From Bacillus sp. RAR_GA_16 (GTDB lineage Bacteria; Bacillota; Bacilli; Bacillales; Guptibacillaceae), in contig NZ_JAIUKZ010000002.1 in NCBI RefSeq assembly GCF_020165985.1, positions 38,638 through 102,637 on the forward strand: 64,000 nt of DNA. The letters run 5' to 3'. This document shows, one piece after another, positions 37,340 to 47,497 of the stretch. The position numbers were made by a program, and so were the translations under genes. How positions within the stretch are numbered: the stretch's first letter is position 1; each line of letters begins with the position of its first letter. The notes under the pieces are model-generated. The model saw only the letters and a program-made list of their open reading frames with translations. It ran no database searches and was not told the DNA's origin.

Positions 37340-37530
37340 AATGTAATGGGGATAGAGGCGCAAAACGAATGAGTACGGTATCTGAGCATAGAATGGAATG
37401 CGGGGAAGATATTGGAAAGGTCAATTTGCCGAAGTGGGAAAAGAGCCATCCTTTTCTTGCTGGGCTGCTGCTAAACAAGCTGCAGACTGTCACTGGAAAA
37501 ATGGATTTTTTTCAGTGGTGAGCTAATCCA
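37340..37530 (+). promoter_or_regulatory. Lysine riboswitch (L box)
   Basis: The region upstream of lysA has the conserved lysine-aptamer pieces in order: GATAGAGGCGC (37351-37361), GAATGAGTA, GGGGAAGATATTGGAAAGG (37412-37430), TTTGCCGAAGTGGG, GCTGGGCTGCTGCTAAAC and GACTGTCACTGG (37485-37496). Lysine binding is expected to favour the terminator downstream. It begins about 50 bases after spoVAF. Confidence 0.9.
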
Positions 37531-37547
37531 ACTCGTGAGGATACGGA

Positions 37548-37592
37548 GAAAACAGCCAATGTATCTATAAAGTTGGCTGTTTTCTTGTTTTT
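37548..37592 (+). terminator. Regulated terminator of the lysine riboswitch
   Basis: GAAAACAGCCAA (37548-37559) pairs with TTGGCTGTTTTC (37573-37584), followed by a T-rich run, just before the lysA ribosome binding site. Confidence 0.88.
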
Positions 37593-37639
37593 TGTGGAGG
37601 GTTGCTCGCATTCATAATAGCGAGAGGGGAGATAGAATC

Positions 37640-38959
37640 GTGAATTTATATGGAACGTCAGCGATTACAGAAGAAGGTCATTTATCAGTTGGGGGAATAG
37701 ATACAGTTCAACTGAGTGAAACATATGGAACAGCTTTGTATGTTTATGACGTAGCAATGATTAGAGAAAAAGCGAGAGCGTTTCGACATGCCTTTGAACA
37801 AGAGAAGGTAAATTACCAGGTTGCGTATGCTAGTAAAGCTTTTTCCTGTATAGCAATGATTCAACTCGCAGAAGAAGAGGGATTGAGCCTTGATGTTGTA
37901 TCAGGTGGGGAGTTGTATACAGCTTTAAAGGCTGGGTTCCCAGTTGACCGCATTCATTTTCATGGGAATAATAAAAGCGAAGCTGAAATTCAGATGGCGT
38001 TGGACGCAGAGATCGGTTGTTTTGTAGTAGATAATTTCTACGAATTATCACTACTTGAACAATTAGCAGAAGAAAAGAATGTTACTGCAAATGTTTTATT
38101 ACGTATAACGCCAGGAATTGAAGCGCACACTCACGACTATATTTTGACTGGTCAGGAAGACTCTAAATTCGGTTTTGATTTACAAAGTGGTCAGGTAGAA
38201 CAGGCGATTAGTAGAGCAATGGAAATGAGTGCCATTCATCTTCTTGGTCTACATTGTCATATCGGTTCACAAATTTTTGAAACGAATGGCTTTATTATGG
38301 CCATCGAGAAAATCTATCGTTATCTTTCTGTTTGGCATGAATCCTACGGCTATGAACCGGAAGTTCTTAATCTTGGTGGAGGATTTGGTATTCGTTATAC
38401 GGAAGCAGATGAGCCGATCCCAGTTGAGCAATATGTTGAGGCGATGATCAATGCGGTAAGAACGCAAGTAGGAAATAAAATGACGATGCCAGAAATATGG
38501 ATTGAACCTGGTCGTTCGCTTGTTGGAGAAGCAGGAATGACTTTATATACAGTGGGCTCTCATAAGAAAGTTCCTGAGCTTCGTCATTACCTAGCAGTTG
38601 ATGGGGGGATGACGGATAATTTACGCCCTGCTCTTTATCAGGCGAAATACGAAGCAACGATTGCTAACCGAATGAACGAACCTAAAGATCAACTTTATTC
38701 TGTTGCAGGAAAATGCTGCGAGTCTGGTGACATGTTAATTTGGGACTGTACGTTACAGCGTGCCATTGCTGGGGATACGATGGCTGTATTTTCAACTGGG
38801 GCTTACGGTTACTCGATGGCAAATAACTATAACAGACTTCCACGACCAGCGGTTGTGTTTGTCGAAAATGGAGAAGCCAACCTGGTAGTGAAAAGAGAAT
38901 CATATGATGATTTAATTCGCCATGACCTTCCTTTAAAGCAAGCGATTATTTCAAAATAA
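37640..38959 (+). CDS. Diaminopimelate decarboxylase
   Basis: This 439-aa PLP enzyme makes lysine from meso-diaminopimelate, also the source of DAP balance during spore wall synthesis. The PLP lysine is in VAYASKAFSC, with GLHCHIGSQI, the GGG phosphate loop NLGGGFGIRY and the catalytic CESGD in GKCCESGDML. GTG 37640 after GAGGGGAG gives the same length as B. subtilis LysA. It is controlled by the upstream lysine riboswitch. Confidence 0.94.
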   Translation: MNLYGTSAITEEGHLSVGGIDTVQLSETYGTALYVYDVAMIREKARAFRHAFEQEKVNYQVAYASKAFSCIAMIQLAEEEGLSLDVVSGGELYTALKAGFPVDRIHFHGNNKSEAEIQMALDAEIGCFVVDNFYELSLLEQLAEEKNVTANVLLRITPGIEAHTHDYILTGQEDSKFGFDLQSGQVEQAISRAMEMSAIHLLGLHCHIGSQIFETNGFIMAIEKIYRYLSVWHESYGYEPEVLNLGGGFGIRYTEADEPIPVEQYVEAMINAVRTQVGNKMTMPEIWIEPGRSLVGEAGMTLYTVGSHKKVPELRHYLAVDGGMTDNLRPALYQAKYEATIANRMNEPKDQLYSVAGKCCESGDMLIWDCTLQRAIAGDTMAVFSTGAYGYSMANNYNRLPRPAVVFVENGEANLVVKRESYDDLIRHDLPLKQAIISK

Positions 38960-38998
38960 TATTGATAGGTAGAAATGATAGGGAACAGCTTAAGTCTA

Positions 38999-39007
38999 TG
39001 CTATAAT
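38999..39007 (+). promoter_or_regulatory. Extended -10 promoter of ppiB
   Basis: TGCTATAAT is an extended -10 (TGnTATAAT) 41 bases upstream of the ppiB start. No good -35 is visible, as is usual for this type. Confidence 0.5.
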
Positions 39008-39047
39008 GAAAGAGCTTTTAAGAAAATTGTTAGCGCAGGAGGATTTA

Positions 39048-39488
39048 ATGATGAAAAAAGGAACCATTGCATTTGAAAATGGAGAAGTAATCGAAATTGA
39101 GTTTTATCCAGAAGCAGCACCGAATACCGTTGCTAACTTTGAGAAGCTTGCAAACGAAGGATTTTATAATGGTGTAAACTTTCACCGTGTCATCCCAGGT
39201 TTCGTAGCTCAAGGTGGAGATCCAACGGGAACTGGAATGGGTGGACCTGGATATTCAATCGATTGTGAAACAGAAGGAAACCCTCATAAGCACGTAGCAG
39301 GTTCATTGTCTATGGCTCATGCAGGTAAAAATACAGGTGGTAGCCAGTTTTTCCTTGTTCATGAACCGCAACCTCATCTAGATGGTGTGCATACTGTTTT
39401 CGGTCAAGTAACAGAAGGAATGGATACAGTTCTTCGTATTAAGCAAGGCGATGTGATGAAAGAAGTTAAAGTTTGGGACGAAGAATAG
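39048..39488 (+). CDS. Peptidyl-prolyl cis-trans isomerase, cyclophilin type
   Basis: This 146-aa cytoplasmic cyclophilin speeds proline isomerisation in protein folding. The active site is in [16 protein letters not shown] (Arg) and [21 protein letters not shown] (Phe, His). ATG 39048 or 39051 follows AGGAGG; the upstream in-frame ATG overlaps the promoter. Confidence 0.93.
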   Translation: MMKKGTIAFENGEVIEIEFYPEAAPNTVANFEKLANEGFYNGVNFHRVIPGFVAQGGDPTGTGMGGPGYSIDCETEGNPHKHVAGSLSMAHAGKNTGGSQFFLVHEPQPHLDGVHTVFGQVTEGMDTVLRIKQGDVMKEVKVWDEE

Positions 39489-39510
39489 ATTAAATTAAAA
39501 ACTAAATACT

Positions 39511-39653
39511 TTCCTTCGGGGTCGGGTGAAAGTCCCAACCGGCGGTGATGACTAGCCAAAGCTAGCTAAGTCCGTGACCCGGTTGCGTTAGCAAACGGTG
39601 GATTCTGGTGAGAAACCAGAACCGACAGTATAGTCTGGATGGGAGAAGGAAAC
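39511..39653 (+). promoter_or_regulatory. FMN riboswitch (RFN element)
   Basis: All conserved RFN segments are present: CTTCGGGGTCGGGTG, AGTCCCAACCGGCGGTGA, AGTCCGTGACCCG, GGTGGATTCTGGTGAGAAACC and CCGACAGTATAGTCTGGATG, ending GGGAGAAGG that closes the outer stem with CCTTC. It controls the ribD-ribE-ribBA-ribH operon by FMN. Confidence 0.97.
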
Positions 39654-39665
39654 TTATGACAAATT

Positions 39666-39746
39666 CCCTTTTGAATCATGGATTCAAAAGGCTTATTTGG
39701 CATATAATTTTGACTCCCATAAAACCGTTATGGGAGTTTTTTTATT
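39666..39746 (+). terminator. Anti-terminator hairpin and terminator of the rib leader
   Basis: A hairpin CCTTTTGAATC/GATTCAAAAGG lies at 39667-39690. A second, GACTCCCATAA/TTATGGGAGTT (39712-39738) with a long T run, is the terminator expected for FMN-dependent attenuation. Confidence 0.85.
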
Positions 39747-39789
39747 CTCTTTCTTAACCACTAAGGAGAGTAGAAATGGAGAAAATACG

Positions 39790-40872
39790 ATGGATCACAG
39801 GGATTTTATGAACACTGCGATTGAAATGGCTAAAAGCACAATTGGTCAAACACGTCCAAATCCTTCAGTTGGTTGTTTACTTGTAAATAATGGACGAATC
39901 GTAGGGATGGGCGCCCATTTGAAAGCTGGAGAAGGTCATGCAGAAATACAGGCATTGAAAATGGCAGGGAGTGAAGCTGAGGGTAGCACGGCTTATGTCA
40001 CGCTTGAACCGTGTAGTCATCATGGACGTACGCCTCCTTGCTCGGACGCTCTTATTCATGCAGGAGTTAGCGAAGTTTATGTGGCTAGTCAGGATCCAAA
40101 TCCACTAGTGGCTGGTCAAGGAGTGTCCAAGTTACAAGCTGCAGGGATAAAGGTGACTGTTGGACTGTTAGAGGAAGAAGCACTTAATTTAAATCGGATG
40201 TTCTTCCACTATATCTCTCATAAACGGCCATACGTCACTTTAAAAGCTGCGGCAACGTTAGATGGGAAAATTGCTTCACATACTGGTGATAGCAAATGGA
40301 TAACAGGAGAAGAAGCTCGCAAAGATGTGCATGCTTTTCGTCATCAGCATGACGCTATTTTAGTCGGAATCGGAACGGTTATTTCGGACAATCCGTCCCT
40401 TACGACTCGCTATGGACAAGGTCTTTCTCCGATCAGAATTATCCTTGATCGTCATCTGAGGATTCCTTCCGATGCAAAAGTGATAAATGATCAGAAAGCG
40501 GAAACTTGGATTATCACAACCAAGCAAGCTGTGCAAAAGAATCAGCGAGCATTTCCCACACATGTTCAGGTGTTAGAAGTAGCTAATCCAGCACTTCCTA
40601 TTGAAGATGTATTAGCTCTTCTTGGGGAGCGGGAAATTACTTCCATTTTTGTGGAAGGTGGATCTGAAGTGCACGGTAGTTTTTTGGAATCTCGTACTTT
40701 TCAGCAGGTGATTACATATATCGCACCTAAGCTTATTGGTGGAAAAGAATCTCCAACAGCCTTTGGAGCTAAAGGGTTTGAATTCATGAGCGAAGCGGTC
40801 GATTTATCGATTGAAAGCGTTGAGCGCATTGGACATGATATTCGTATTATCTCATCGAGGAGGTCTTCATAA
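39790..40872 (+). CDS. Riboflavin biosynthesis deaminase/reductase RibD
   Basis: This 360-aa bifunctional enzyme carries out the second and third steps of riboflavin synthesis. The N-terminal deaminase has zinc ligands in GHAEIQAL and LEPCSHHGRTPPCSDAL. The C-terminal reductase has KAAATLDGKIASHTGDSKWITG and FVEGGSEVHGSF. ATG 39790 follows GGAG; the stronger AAGGAG site (39763-39768) is placed better for an out-of-frame ATG at 39776 that ends after 11 codons. Confidence 0.94.
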   Translation: MDHRDFMNTAIEMAKSTIGQTRPNPSVGCLLVNNGRIVGMGAHLKAGEGHAEIQALKMAGSEAEGSTAYVTLEPCSHHGRTPPCSDALIHAGVSEVYVASQDPNPLVAGQGVSKLQAAGIKVTVGLLEEEALNLNRMFFHYISHKRPYVTLKAAATLDGKIASHTGDSKWITGEEARKDVHAFRHQHDAILVGIGTVISDNPSLTTRYGQGLSPIRIILDRHLRIPSDAKVINDQKAETWIITTKQAVQKNQRAFPTHVQVLEVANPALPIEDVLALLGEREITSIFVEGGSEVHGSFLESRTFQQVITYIAPKLIGGKESPTAFGAKGFEFMSEAVDLSIESVERIGHDIRIISSRRSS

Positions 40873-41528
40873 TGTTTACAGGTATCGTAGAAGAGATTGG
40901 CAGAGTGGAAAGTGTGCAGCAAGCAGGAGAGTCGATCGTAATGCAGATCGCTGCATCGAAAGTATTATCGGACGTTAATCTAGGTGATAGTATTTCGATA
41001 AATGGTGTTTGCTTGACGGTTACATCGTTTACAGATGCTTCTTTTTCTGTCGATATTATGCCGGAAACATTTCGTTCTAGTAGCCTGCGTCAACTAGCGC
41101 CGAATTCTTCAGTAAATCTCGAACGGGCTATGTCAGCAAATGGACGTTTTGGAGGTCACTTTGTTTCTGGTCATGTTGACGGTGTCGGGGAAATTACGCG
41201 AGTCGAGCAAATTGATAACGCGATTTACTATGATATCTCCATTCCTCGGAACTTGTTAATTTACTTTGTCGAAAAGGGTTCCGTTTCGGTTGATGGGACA
41301 AGTCTTACTGTTTTTGGGATCGGAGAACACTCTCTCACGATTTCACTTATTCCACATACTGTCGAAGAAACGGTGCTTGGTAAGAAAAGAGTGGGAGATA
41401 CAGTAAACATTGAATGCGACATGCTTGGGAAGTATATTATGAGGTATCTAGAACAAAGAAGCGGATCGAAGCCAGAGCCCACAGCTTCACTAGGGAGCCA
41501 GTTTTTTGAAGATCATGGGTTTAAATAA
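40872..41528 (+). CDS. Riboflavin synthase alpha subunit
   Basis: This 218-aa enzyme makes riboflavin from two lumazines. It shows the internal duplication of the family: MFTGIVEEIGRVESV and GHFVSGHVDGVGEITRVE, with NGVCLTVT and DGTSLTVFG. It overlaps ribD by one base (TAATG). Confidence 0.95.
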   Translation: MFTGIVEEIGRVESVQQAGESIVMQIAASKVLSDVNLGDSISINGVCLTVTSFTDASFSVDIMPETFRSSSLRQLAPNSSVNLERAMSANGRFGGHFVSGHVDGVGEITRVEQIDNAIYYDISIPRNLLIYFVEKGSVSVDGTSLTVFGIGEHSLTISLIPHTVEETVLGKKRVGDTVNIECDMLGKYIMRYLEQRSGSKPEPTASLGSQFFEDHGFK

Positions 41529-41551
41529 GTGATGCAACAGGAGGTTAAGTC

Positions 41552-42745
41552 ATGTTCCACACAATTGAAGAAGCCATTTACGATTTAATGCAAGGGCGGG
41601 TCGTTATTGTTTGTGACGATGAAGACAGAGAGAATGAAGGAGATTTTATTGCGTTAGCTGATAAGGTAACGCCAGAGACCATTAATTTTATGATCACTAA
41701 AGGAAGAGGACTTGTTTGCACGCCCATTACTGAACAACGCGCGAATCAACTGAAATTAAGTCCTATGGTTGACCATAATACTGATTCTCATGGCACCGCC
41801 TTTACCGTTAGTGTCGATCACAAAAGTACAACCACAGGTATTTCAGCCGCTGAAAGAGCAACAACCATTCAATACCTCATCCACCCGGATGCAAAACCGG
41901 CTGATTTTAACCGCCCAGGTCATATCTTTCCTTTAATTGCTAAGGATGGGGGAGTGCTTAGAAGAGCTGGACATACTGAAGCAGCAGTTGATTTAGCTCG
42001 ACTATCAGGTTCAGCCCCTGCAGGTGTTATTTGTGAAATCATGAAAGAAGACGGGGAGATGGCCCGTGTTCCTGATTTGAAACAAATCGCTGAAGAATAC
42101 GATTTGAAAATGATTACCATAAAGGATTTAATCCAATATCGTAATCGGAAAGATGTTCTCGTTCAGAAGGAAGTAGAAATCGAACTTCCTACAGAATTTG
42201 GCTCTTTTCGAGCTGTAGGGTATTCAAACATCATTGATCAGAAAGAGCATGTAGCTCTCATAAAAGGTGAAATTTTCCCCGACCAACCAACACTCGTTCG
42301 CGTTCACTCAGAATGCTTAACAGGGGATGTGTTTGGATCTTTTCGCTGTGACTGCGGCCCGCAGCTTCATGCAGCTTTGGCACAAATTGAAGAAGAAGGG
42401 CACGGCGTGCTTCTCTATATGCGTCAAGAGGGAAGGGGCATTGGTCTTCTGAACAAGATGAAAGCTTATAAGCTCCAAGAAGAGGGTTACGACACCGTTG
42501 AAGCAAACGAAAAGCTAGGGTTTAAGCCAGACTTAAGAGATTACGGAATCGGTGCTCAAATATTACGGGACCTTGGTGTCTCGCAAATGAATTTGCTGAC
42601 AAACAATCCTAGAAAGATCGCTGGATTAACTGGTTATGGGCTTGAAGTAGCTTCTCGTGTGCCGCTTCAAATGCCTTCAAGAAAAGAGAATGAAAGATAT
42701 CTTAAGACGAAACACAGTAAGTTAGGACATATGCTTCATTTCTAA
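41552..42745 (+). CDS. 3,4-DHBP synthase / GTP cyclohydrolase II RibBA
   Basis: This 397-aa fusion enzyme supplies both precursors of riboflavin. The N-terminal DHBP synthase shows [14 protein letters not shown] and the [14 protein letters not shown] turn with [11 protein letters not shown]. The C-terminal GTP cyclohydrolase II has zinc cysteines in [18 protein letters not shown] and [11 protein letters not shown]. Both catalytic halves look complete. Confidence 0.95.
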   Translation: MFHTIEEAIYDLMQGRVVIVCDDEDRENEGDFIALADKVTPETINFMITKGRGLVCTPITEQRANQLKLSPMVDHNTDSHGTAFTVSVDHKSTTTGISAAERATTIQYLIHPDAKPADFNRPGHIFPLIAKDGGVLRRAGHTEAAVDLARLSGSAPAGVICEIMKEDGEMARVPDLKQIAEEYDLKMITIKDLIQYRNRKDVLVQKEVEIELPTEFGSFRAVGYSNIIDQKEHVALIKGEIFPDQPTLVRVHSECLTGDVFGSFRCDCGPQLHAALAQIEEEGHGVLLYMRQEGRGIGLLNKMKAYKLQEEGYDTVEANEKLGFKPDLRDYGIGAQILRDLGVSQMNLLTNNPRKIAGLTGYGLEVASRVPLQMPSRKENERYLKTKHSKLGHMLHF

Positions 42746-42773
42746 ATTAAAAAAAATCAGGAGGTTCGTTAAG

Positions 42774-43244
42774 ATGGGACAAACATATGAAGGAAATTTG
42801 GTTGGATCTGGATTAAAAGTGGGTATAGTAGTAGGAAGATTTAATGAATTTATTACAAGTAAACTACTTGGAGGTGCTGAAGACGCGTTGAAACGCCATG
42901 GTCTCTCAGAAGATAACATTGATGTCGCATGGGTGCCCGGGGCGTTTGAGATTCCTTTTGCAGCAAAAAAAATGGTGGATACCGGAAAATATGACGCGAT
43001 TATTACGTTAGGTACTGTTATTCGCGGAGCAACGCCACATTTTGATTATGTATGTGGGGAAGTTTCAAAAGGGGTAGCGAATTTAACGATGCAGACTGGT
43101 GTTCCTGTTATTTTCGGTGTCTTAACGACAAATACAATCGAACAAGCAGTAGAGCGCGCTGGTACAAAGGCGGGTAATAAAGGCTGGGATGCAGCAACTG
43201 CCGCAATTGAAATGGCGAATTTATCAAAATCATTTGAAGGTTGA
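42774..43244 (+). CDS. Lumazine synthase (RibH)
   Basis: This 156-aa capsid-forming enzyme makes the lumazine precursor of riboflavin. Family marks are [45 protein letters not shown] and [12 protein letters not shown]. Last gene of the tight rib operon, with an AGGAGG site. Confidence 0.95.
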   Translation: MGQTYEGNLVGSGLKVGIVVGRFNEFITSKLLGGAEDALKRHGLSEDNIDVAWVPGAFEIPFAAKKMVDTGKYDAIITLGTVIRGATPHFDYVCGEVSKGVANLTMQTGVPVIFGVLTTNTIEQAVERAGTKAGNKGWDAATAAIEMANLSKSFEG

Positions 43245-43458
43245 TTATCGGTTCATTTTTGGCTATGATGAGTATGGTATGCGTTTAAGGGTAGTTAAAT
43301 TTGAAGATAACCCCGGAAGTCACCAAGAATAATAGTGGATTCGATTGTGTGTGATAGCTTAAGAAATCATACTCACTGTGCTCTTTCGTTACAAGAGATG
43401 AACAATCTTTTATAAATTCGAATAAGTTAAAACGGAGAGCCAAGAATTACTTTAATGA

Positions 43459-43830
<372 letters not shown>

Positions 43831-43845
43831 ACAGTAGGATGTAGA

Positions 43846-43875
43846 AAAGGAACGGCTTAGCCGTTCCTTTTCTGC
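43846..43875. terminator. Bidirectional terminator between ribT and ypuF
   Basis: GAAAAGGAACGGC/CCGTTCCTTTTC stem with A and T runs on both sides. It covers the end of the minus-strand gene. Confidence 0.88.
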
Positions 43876-44384
43876 TGTCTTAATTGTTGTTGTTGCTTCC
43901 TTTCTTCAATAACATCTGATCGATCTCTTCGCGTATGCCGATCAATCAGCTCAACGTCAGCAAGGTCACTCTTGCTACCATACATACACCCAAGTTCGAT
44001 ACAAGTCGCTTTGCATTGGTTGAGAAGAGCATTACTAGTAAGTGGAATGTCAAAACCGTTATATACCAAACCTTCATTGATTCGTTGAAGTTCAGAAGTG
44101 AGGTTTTCTGAAAGTTTATCAACATTGATGGATAGGTTCTCTAGTTCTTCTCTTTCATTTATGACGATATGTTTCGCATTCGCTATCATTCTCTTTGCAC
44201 CAGTGAAATTACCGCGTCGATGGTGATAGAGACCAACAGCAATTTGGATAAGCCCCACCCAATGTAATTTGCGACTTCCTCGAGGATCTTCTTTCCAATG
44301 TTCTTCAAGGATTTCATGACATTCAAAATAGTCACGAAGACCGTGGAAATGTGCCAGATATTGAATGTAAGCTTCTGGATACAT
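43857..44384 (-). CDS. DUF309 family protein, YpuF-like
   Basis: This 175-aa protein has the DUF309 motif DYFECHEILEEHWKEDPRG and GLIQIAVGLYHHRRGNF, with conserved His/Glu residues. B. subtilis YpuF lies at the same place, before scpA. The function is unknown. The C-terminal ~20 residues are rich in Gln and Arg. The ATG follows GGAGGAATC. Confidence 0.85.
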   Translation of the reverse strand: MYPEAYIQYLAHFHGLRDYFECHEILEEHWKEDPRGSRKLHWVGLIQIAVGLYHHRRGNFTGAKRMIANAKHIVINEREELENLSINVDKLSENLTSELQRINEGLVYNGFDIPLTSNALLNQCKATCIELGCMYGSKSDLADVELIDRHTRRDRSDVIEERKQQQQLRQQKRNG

Positions 44385-44543
44385 AGTGATTCCTCCATTT
44401 CTTTTTGTAGTTTAGCACATGTGCGCGAGGCATCGAAAGTGCACGGCTTAATCGATCATTTTATAAGTGATTGGTCATCCGTCGTATCGTATAAATATGA
44501 TATAATCGGGATACTCGATGGAATGGATAAAGGAAGATGGAAT

Positions 44544-45293
44544 ATGATGCAATATAATGTGAAAGTTGATGCGTTTGAAGGTCCGCTGGATCTCCTACTG
44601 CACCTTATAAATAAGTACGAAGTTGATATTTATGATATACCGGTCTCGCAAATTACAGATCAATATTTAACATTTGTACACACCATGCAAGAGCTAGAAC
44701 TGGATGTAGCAAGTGAATATCTCGTTATGGCAGCAACGCTACTTGCGATCAAAAGCAAAATGCTACTTCCCCAAAAAGAAGAAGAAATGCTAGAACAGGA
44801 CCCGGACTTTGAGGATGACCCTCGTGAAGAACTTGTTCAACGACTAGTTGAGTATCGAAGATTTAAAGAAGCAGCGAATGATCTAAAGAAAAAAGAATCG
44901 AGTCGAAGCTTGCTCTATGCCCGTCCTCCCGCTGATATAAGTGAGTTTAGCACTGAAGACGACCAAACTTCAATTGGTGATGTGACTCTATACGATATGC
45001 TCGCCGCATTCCAAAAAATGTCGAGACGAGTAAAAGACAAAAAGCCCAAGCGTACGACTGTTCAAAGTGAAGAAATACCAATTGAAGAGCGAATGAATGC
45101 GATTCGCCATCAATTGCAAGGTGGTCACAGGAAACGCTTTAGCGATCTCTTTAGCGAAGCAGATCGTGGGCATATGATTGTAACGTTCCTCGCAGTTCTT
45201 GAATTAATGAAAACAAGAGATGTTGCGTGTGAACAAGATCAAAACTTTGGTGAGATTATGATTTTTGAAAGAGAAGGGAAGACATCAGTGTGA
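44544..45293 (+). CDS. Segregation and condensation protein A
   Basis: ScpA (249 aa) is the kleisin that joins Smc heads and, with ScpB, forms the bacterial condensin. It has YNVKVDAFEGPLDLLLHLI at the N-terminus and the winged-helix C-terminus with VTFLAVLELMK. ATG 44544 or 44547 after GGAAG gives the known length; an in-frame ATG at 44298 would run through the divergent ypuF. It overlaps scpB by 4 bases. Confidence 0.94.
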   Translation: MMQYNVKVDAFEGPLDLLLHLINKYEVDIYDIPVSQITDQYLTFVHTMQELELDVASEYLVMAATLLAIKSKMLLPQKEEEMLEQDPDFEDDPREELVQRLVEYRRFKEAANDLKKKESSRSLLYARPPADISEFSTEDDQTSIGDVTLYDMLAAFQKMSRRVKDKKPKRTTVQSEEIPIEERMNAIRHQLQGGHRKRFSDLFSEADRGHMIVTFLAVLELMKTRDVACEQDQNFGEIMIFEREGKTSV

Positions 45294-45868
45294 CAAATGA
45301 AGAAATAAAGAGCATCATCGAAAGTCTTCTGTTTGTGGTTGGTGATGAGGGAATTACAGTCAAAACCCTATGCGAAACCATTTCATTGCAAGAGGACACC
45401 CTTCTAGATGCAATAAAAGAACTTCAACATGAATATGATGAAAAAGAACGAGGCTTTATAATTAGCTATATCGGTGGTGGTTATCAGCTAACCACCAATG
45501 CTAAAAACGCGTCATATATCGAGAAATTAGTGGATACACCAGGTAATCATACTTTGTCGCAAGCTGCTTTAGAAACCCTTGCGCTCATTGCTTATAAACA
45601 ACCGATTACGAGAATTGAAATTGAAGAGATTCGAGGGGTGAAAACGGATAAGCCTCTTCAAACGTTAATGAGTAAATTGCTTATAAAGGAAGCCGGAAGA
45701 GCCGAAAAAGCTGGAAGAGCGATTCTTTATGGAACGACGCGAGAGTTTCTTTTCCATTTTGGTTTAAGCTCAATCAACGATCTTCCACCACTTCCGGACG
45801 GAAGCGAAGATAAGGAGGACGATGAAGCAGATTTATTCTTCGAGAAGTTTCAAGAACTTCCAGAATAG
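45290..45868 (+). CDS. Segregation and condensation protein B
   Basis: ScpB (192 aa) is the Kite subunit of condensin. Two winged helices are seen: IKSIIESLLFVVGDEGITVKT, then SQAALETLALIAYKQPITRIEIEEIRGV. The tail is acidic. GTG 45290 overlaps the scpA stop. Confidence 0.94.
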   Translation: MTNEEIKSIIESLLFVVGDEGITVKTLCETISLQEDTLLDAIKELQHEYDEKERGFIISYIGGGYQLTTNAKNASYIEKLVDTPGNHTLSQAALETLALIAYKQPITRIEIEEIRGVKTDKPLQTLMSKLLIKEAGRAEKAGRAILYGTTREFLFHFGLSSINDLPPLPDGSEDKEDDEADLFFEKFQELPE

Positions 45869-45898
45869 ACTGAGGTTACTGGTGAAGGAGGATAATCG

Positions 45899-46243
45899 AT
45901 GAAAATTATTGATGTCACCTATGAACATTTGAACAAAGAGCGTTCGAATTCCCCTGAGGATTCCTTTGTTCGCTCTACTGTCATCTATGTGCAGGACGGC
46001 AATCAAAAGGAATTTCATGTTTTGTATCCTGCTATCTTTGGTGAGGCTGCGAAAGCTAAAGGACTATGGGAGTATGAGGTTGCATTACATGAAGCGATTG
46101 CGTTGAATCTCATCTCATCTTACCCTGGAAGAAAGCGACTCTATCTTAATAGTGAAGACGACTTTTTAAATTCACTTGAAACGACCAATTTACAAGAACT
46201 TTACACGACTATTATGAACATAAAAAACCAAAATGGTGAATAA
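45899..46243 (+). CDS. Unrecognised 114-aa protein
   Basis: I do not recognise a family. The protein is soluble, acidic to neutral, with no signal or membrane segment. It starts MKIIDVTYEHLNKERSNSPE and has a SYPGRKRLYLNSEDDF segment. A GAAGGAGG site precedes ATG 45899, and a terminator follows. It takes the place of ypuI, which lies between scpB and dacB in B. subtilis but looks unrelated to it. Confidence 0.7.
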   Translation: MKIIDVTYEHLNKERSNSPEDSFVRSTVIYVQDGNQKEFHVLYPAIFGEAAKAKGLWEYEVALHEAIALNLISSYPGRKRLYLNSEDDFLNSLETTNLQELYTTIMNIKNQNGE

Positions 46244-46249
46244 ATGAAT

Positions 46250-46285
46250 TTAGAAGAGATGCCTCGGAATGGAGGCATCTTTTTT
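46250..46285 (+). terminator. Terminator after the scpAB unit
   Basis: AGATGCCTC/GAGGCATCT stem with a T run. Confidence 0.9.
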
Positions 46286-46402
46286 GGTAGATAGATGTTC
46301 ATTTGGAAACCGGGTGAATAAGTTACGATCAGCTGAAACTTCCTGTATAAAAAGGAGGCAGATACCGAAAACTAATTGAAAAGGTAAAAGGAGTAAGAGT
46401 CA

Positions 46403-47497
46403 ATGATCCTATCAATCGGGAAATGTTTACCCCCTTATTGCCTCGAGCAAAAGGAAGCTGCCTTATTTGCAAAGAAGCAGTTTGGTCAGCACTTTAAAGA
46501 TATAGAACGCCTTCTTCCTGTTTTTGAAAGTGCAGGAATCGATACAAGATATTTTGCGATGCCGCTCGATTGGTATAGTACTGGACCTACCTTTGAAGAA
46601 AAAAACGAGCGATATATTACCCTAGCTGTTGAATACGCAAAAAAAGCAGTTGAGGACTGCCTACAAAATCCATTTTACTTAAATGAAGAAGTAAGCTGTG
46701 AAGAAGTGGATGCAATCTTCTTTGTTTCAACGACGGGTATTTCAACGCCAAGCATTGAGGCAAGACTAATGAACGTACTTCCATTTTCTTCTCACACAAA
46801 AAGAATCCCGATATGGGGACTTGGCTGTGCTGGTGGCGCTTCAGGTATTGCAAGAGCCCATGATTATTGCCTTGCTCACCCGGAAGAGGCTGTCCTTGTT
46901 ATTAATGTGGAATTGTGTAGCTTAACCTTCCAACACGGCGACTATTCAAAAAGTAATCTCATAGGTACCGCCTTATTTGCAGATGGAACTTCTTCCGTAT
47001 TAATGATTGGAAATCGGTCACCTCTTAAGGAACGGTCCAACATGAACAGCATTCCTAATGTCGTCGCCACCCGATCAACACTCATGAAGGATTCTGAAGG
47101 CGTGATGGGTTGGGAAGTAAGCAATGAAGGCTTACACGTTGTTTTTTCTAAGTCGATTCCATCAATCGTCGCCAATTGGCTTGAACCTAATGTCATGCAC
47201 TTTCTCTCCTCATTAAATAAAACGACGAACGAAATTGATTATTTTATTGCCCATCCTGGAGGGACAAAAGTATTAACTGCTTATGAGGAAGCACTCAACT
47301 TCAATCATGTGATGACATCTGTGTCTCGAGAGGTATTAAGGCAATACGGAAACATGAGCTCCGTCACGGTGATCTATGTGCTGGATCAATTTTTGCGGAA
47401 TGGGTGTAAAGAAGAAGCTATTGGACTTATGGCTGCTCTTGGACCAGGATTCTGTTCAGAATTGCTGCTTTTAAAATGGGAGAAGGGTGGGGCGTAA
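46403..47497 (+). CDS. Type III polyketide synthase, BpsA-like
   Basis: This 364-aa chalcone-synthase-type enzyme extends fatty acyl-CoA with malonyl-CoA to give alkylpyrones. The catalytic triad is visible: Cys142 in GLGCAGGASGIA, His in FIAHPGGTKVL, Asn in YGNMSSVTV. Followed one base later by a methyltransferase gene as in B. subtilis bpsA-bpsB. It lies between scpB and dacB here, not in the B. subtilis bps location as far as I recall. Confidence 0.9.
   Translation: MILSIGKCLPPYCLEQKEAALFAKKQFGQHFKDIERLLPVFESAGIDTRYFAMPLDWYSTGPTFEEKNERYITLAVEYAKKAVEDCLQNPFYLNEEVSCEEVDAIFFVSTTGISTPSIEARLMNVLPFSSHTKRIPIWGLGCAGGASGIARAHDYCLAHPEEAVLVINVELCSLTFQHGDYSKSNLIGTALFADGTSSVLMIGNRSPLKERSNMNSIPNVVATRSTLMKDSEGVMGWEVSNEGLHVVFSKSIPSIVANWLEPNVMHFLSSLNKTTNEIDYFIAHPGGTKVLTAYEEALNFNHVMTSVSREVLRQYGNMSSVTVIYVLDQFLRNGCKEEAIGLMAALGPGFCSELLLLKWEKGGA

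Noticed and set aside
39776..39811. An 11-codon leader ORF before ribD
   Set aside because: It has a good AAGGAG site but the rib operon is controlled by the FMN riboswitch; the ORF overlaps ribD and is probably a by-product of the start region.
43234..43332. A 32-codon ORF after ribH (TTG start, [15 protein letters not shown]...)
   Set aside because: It has no ribosome binding site of its own, overlaps ribH and matches no family I know; chance is likely.
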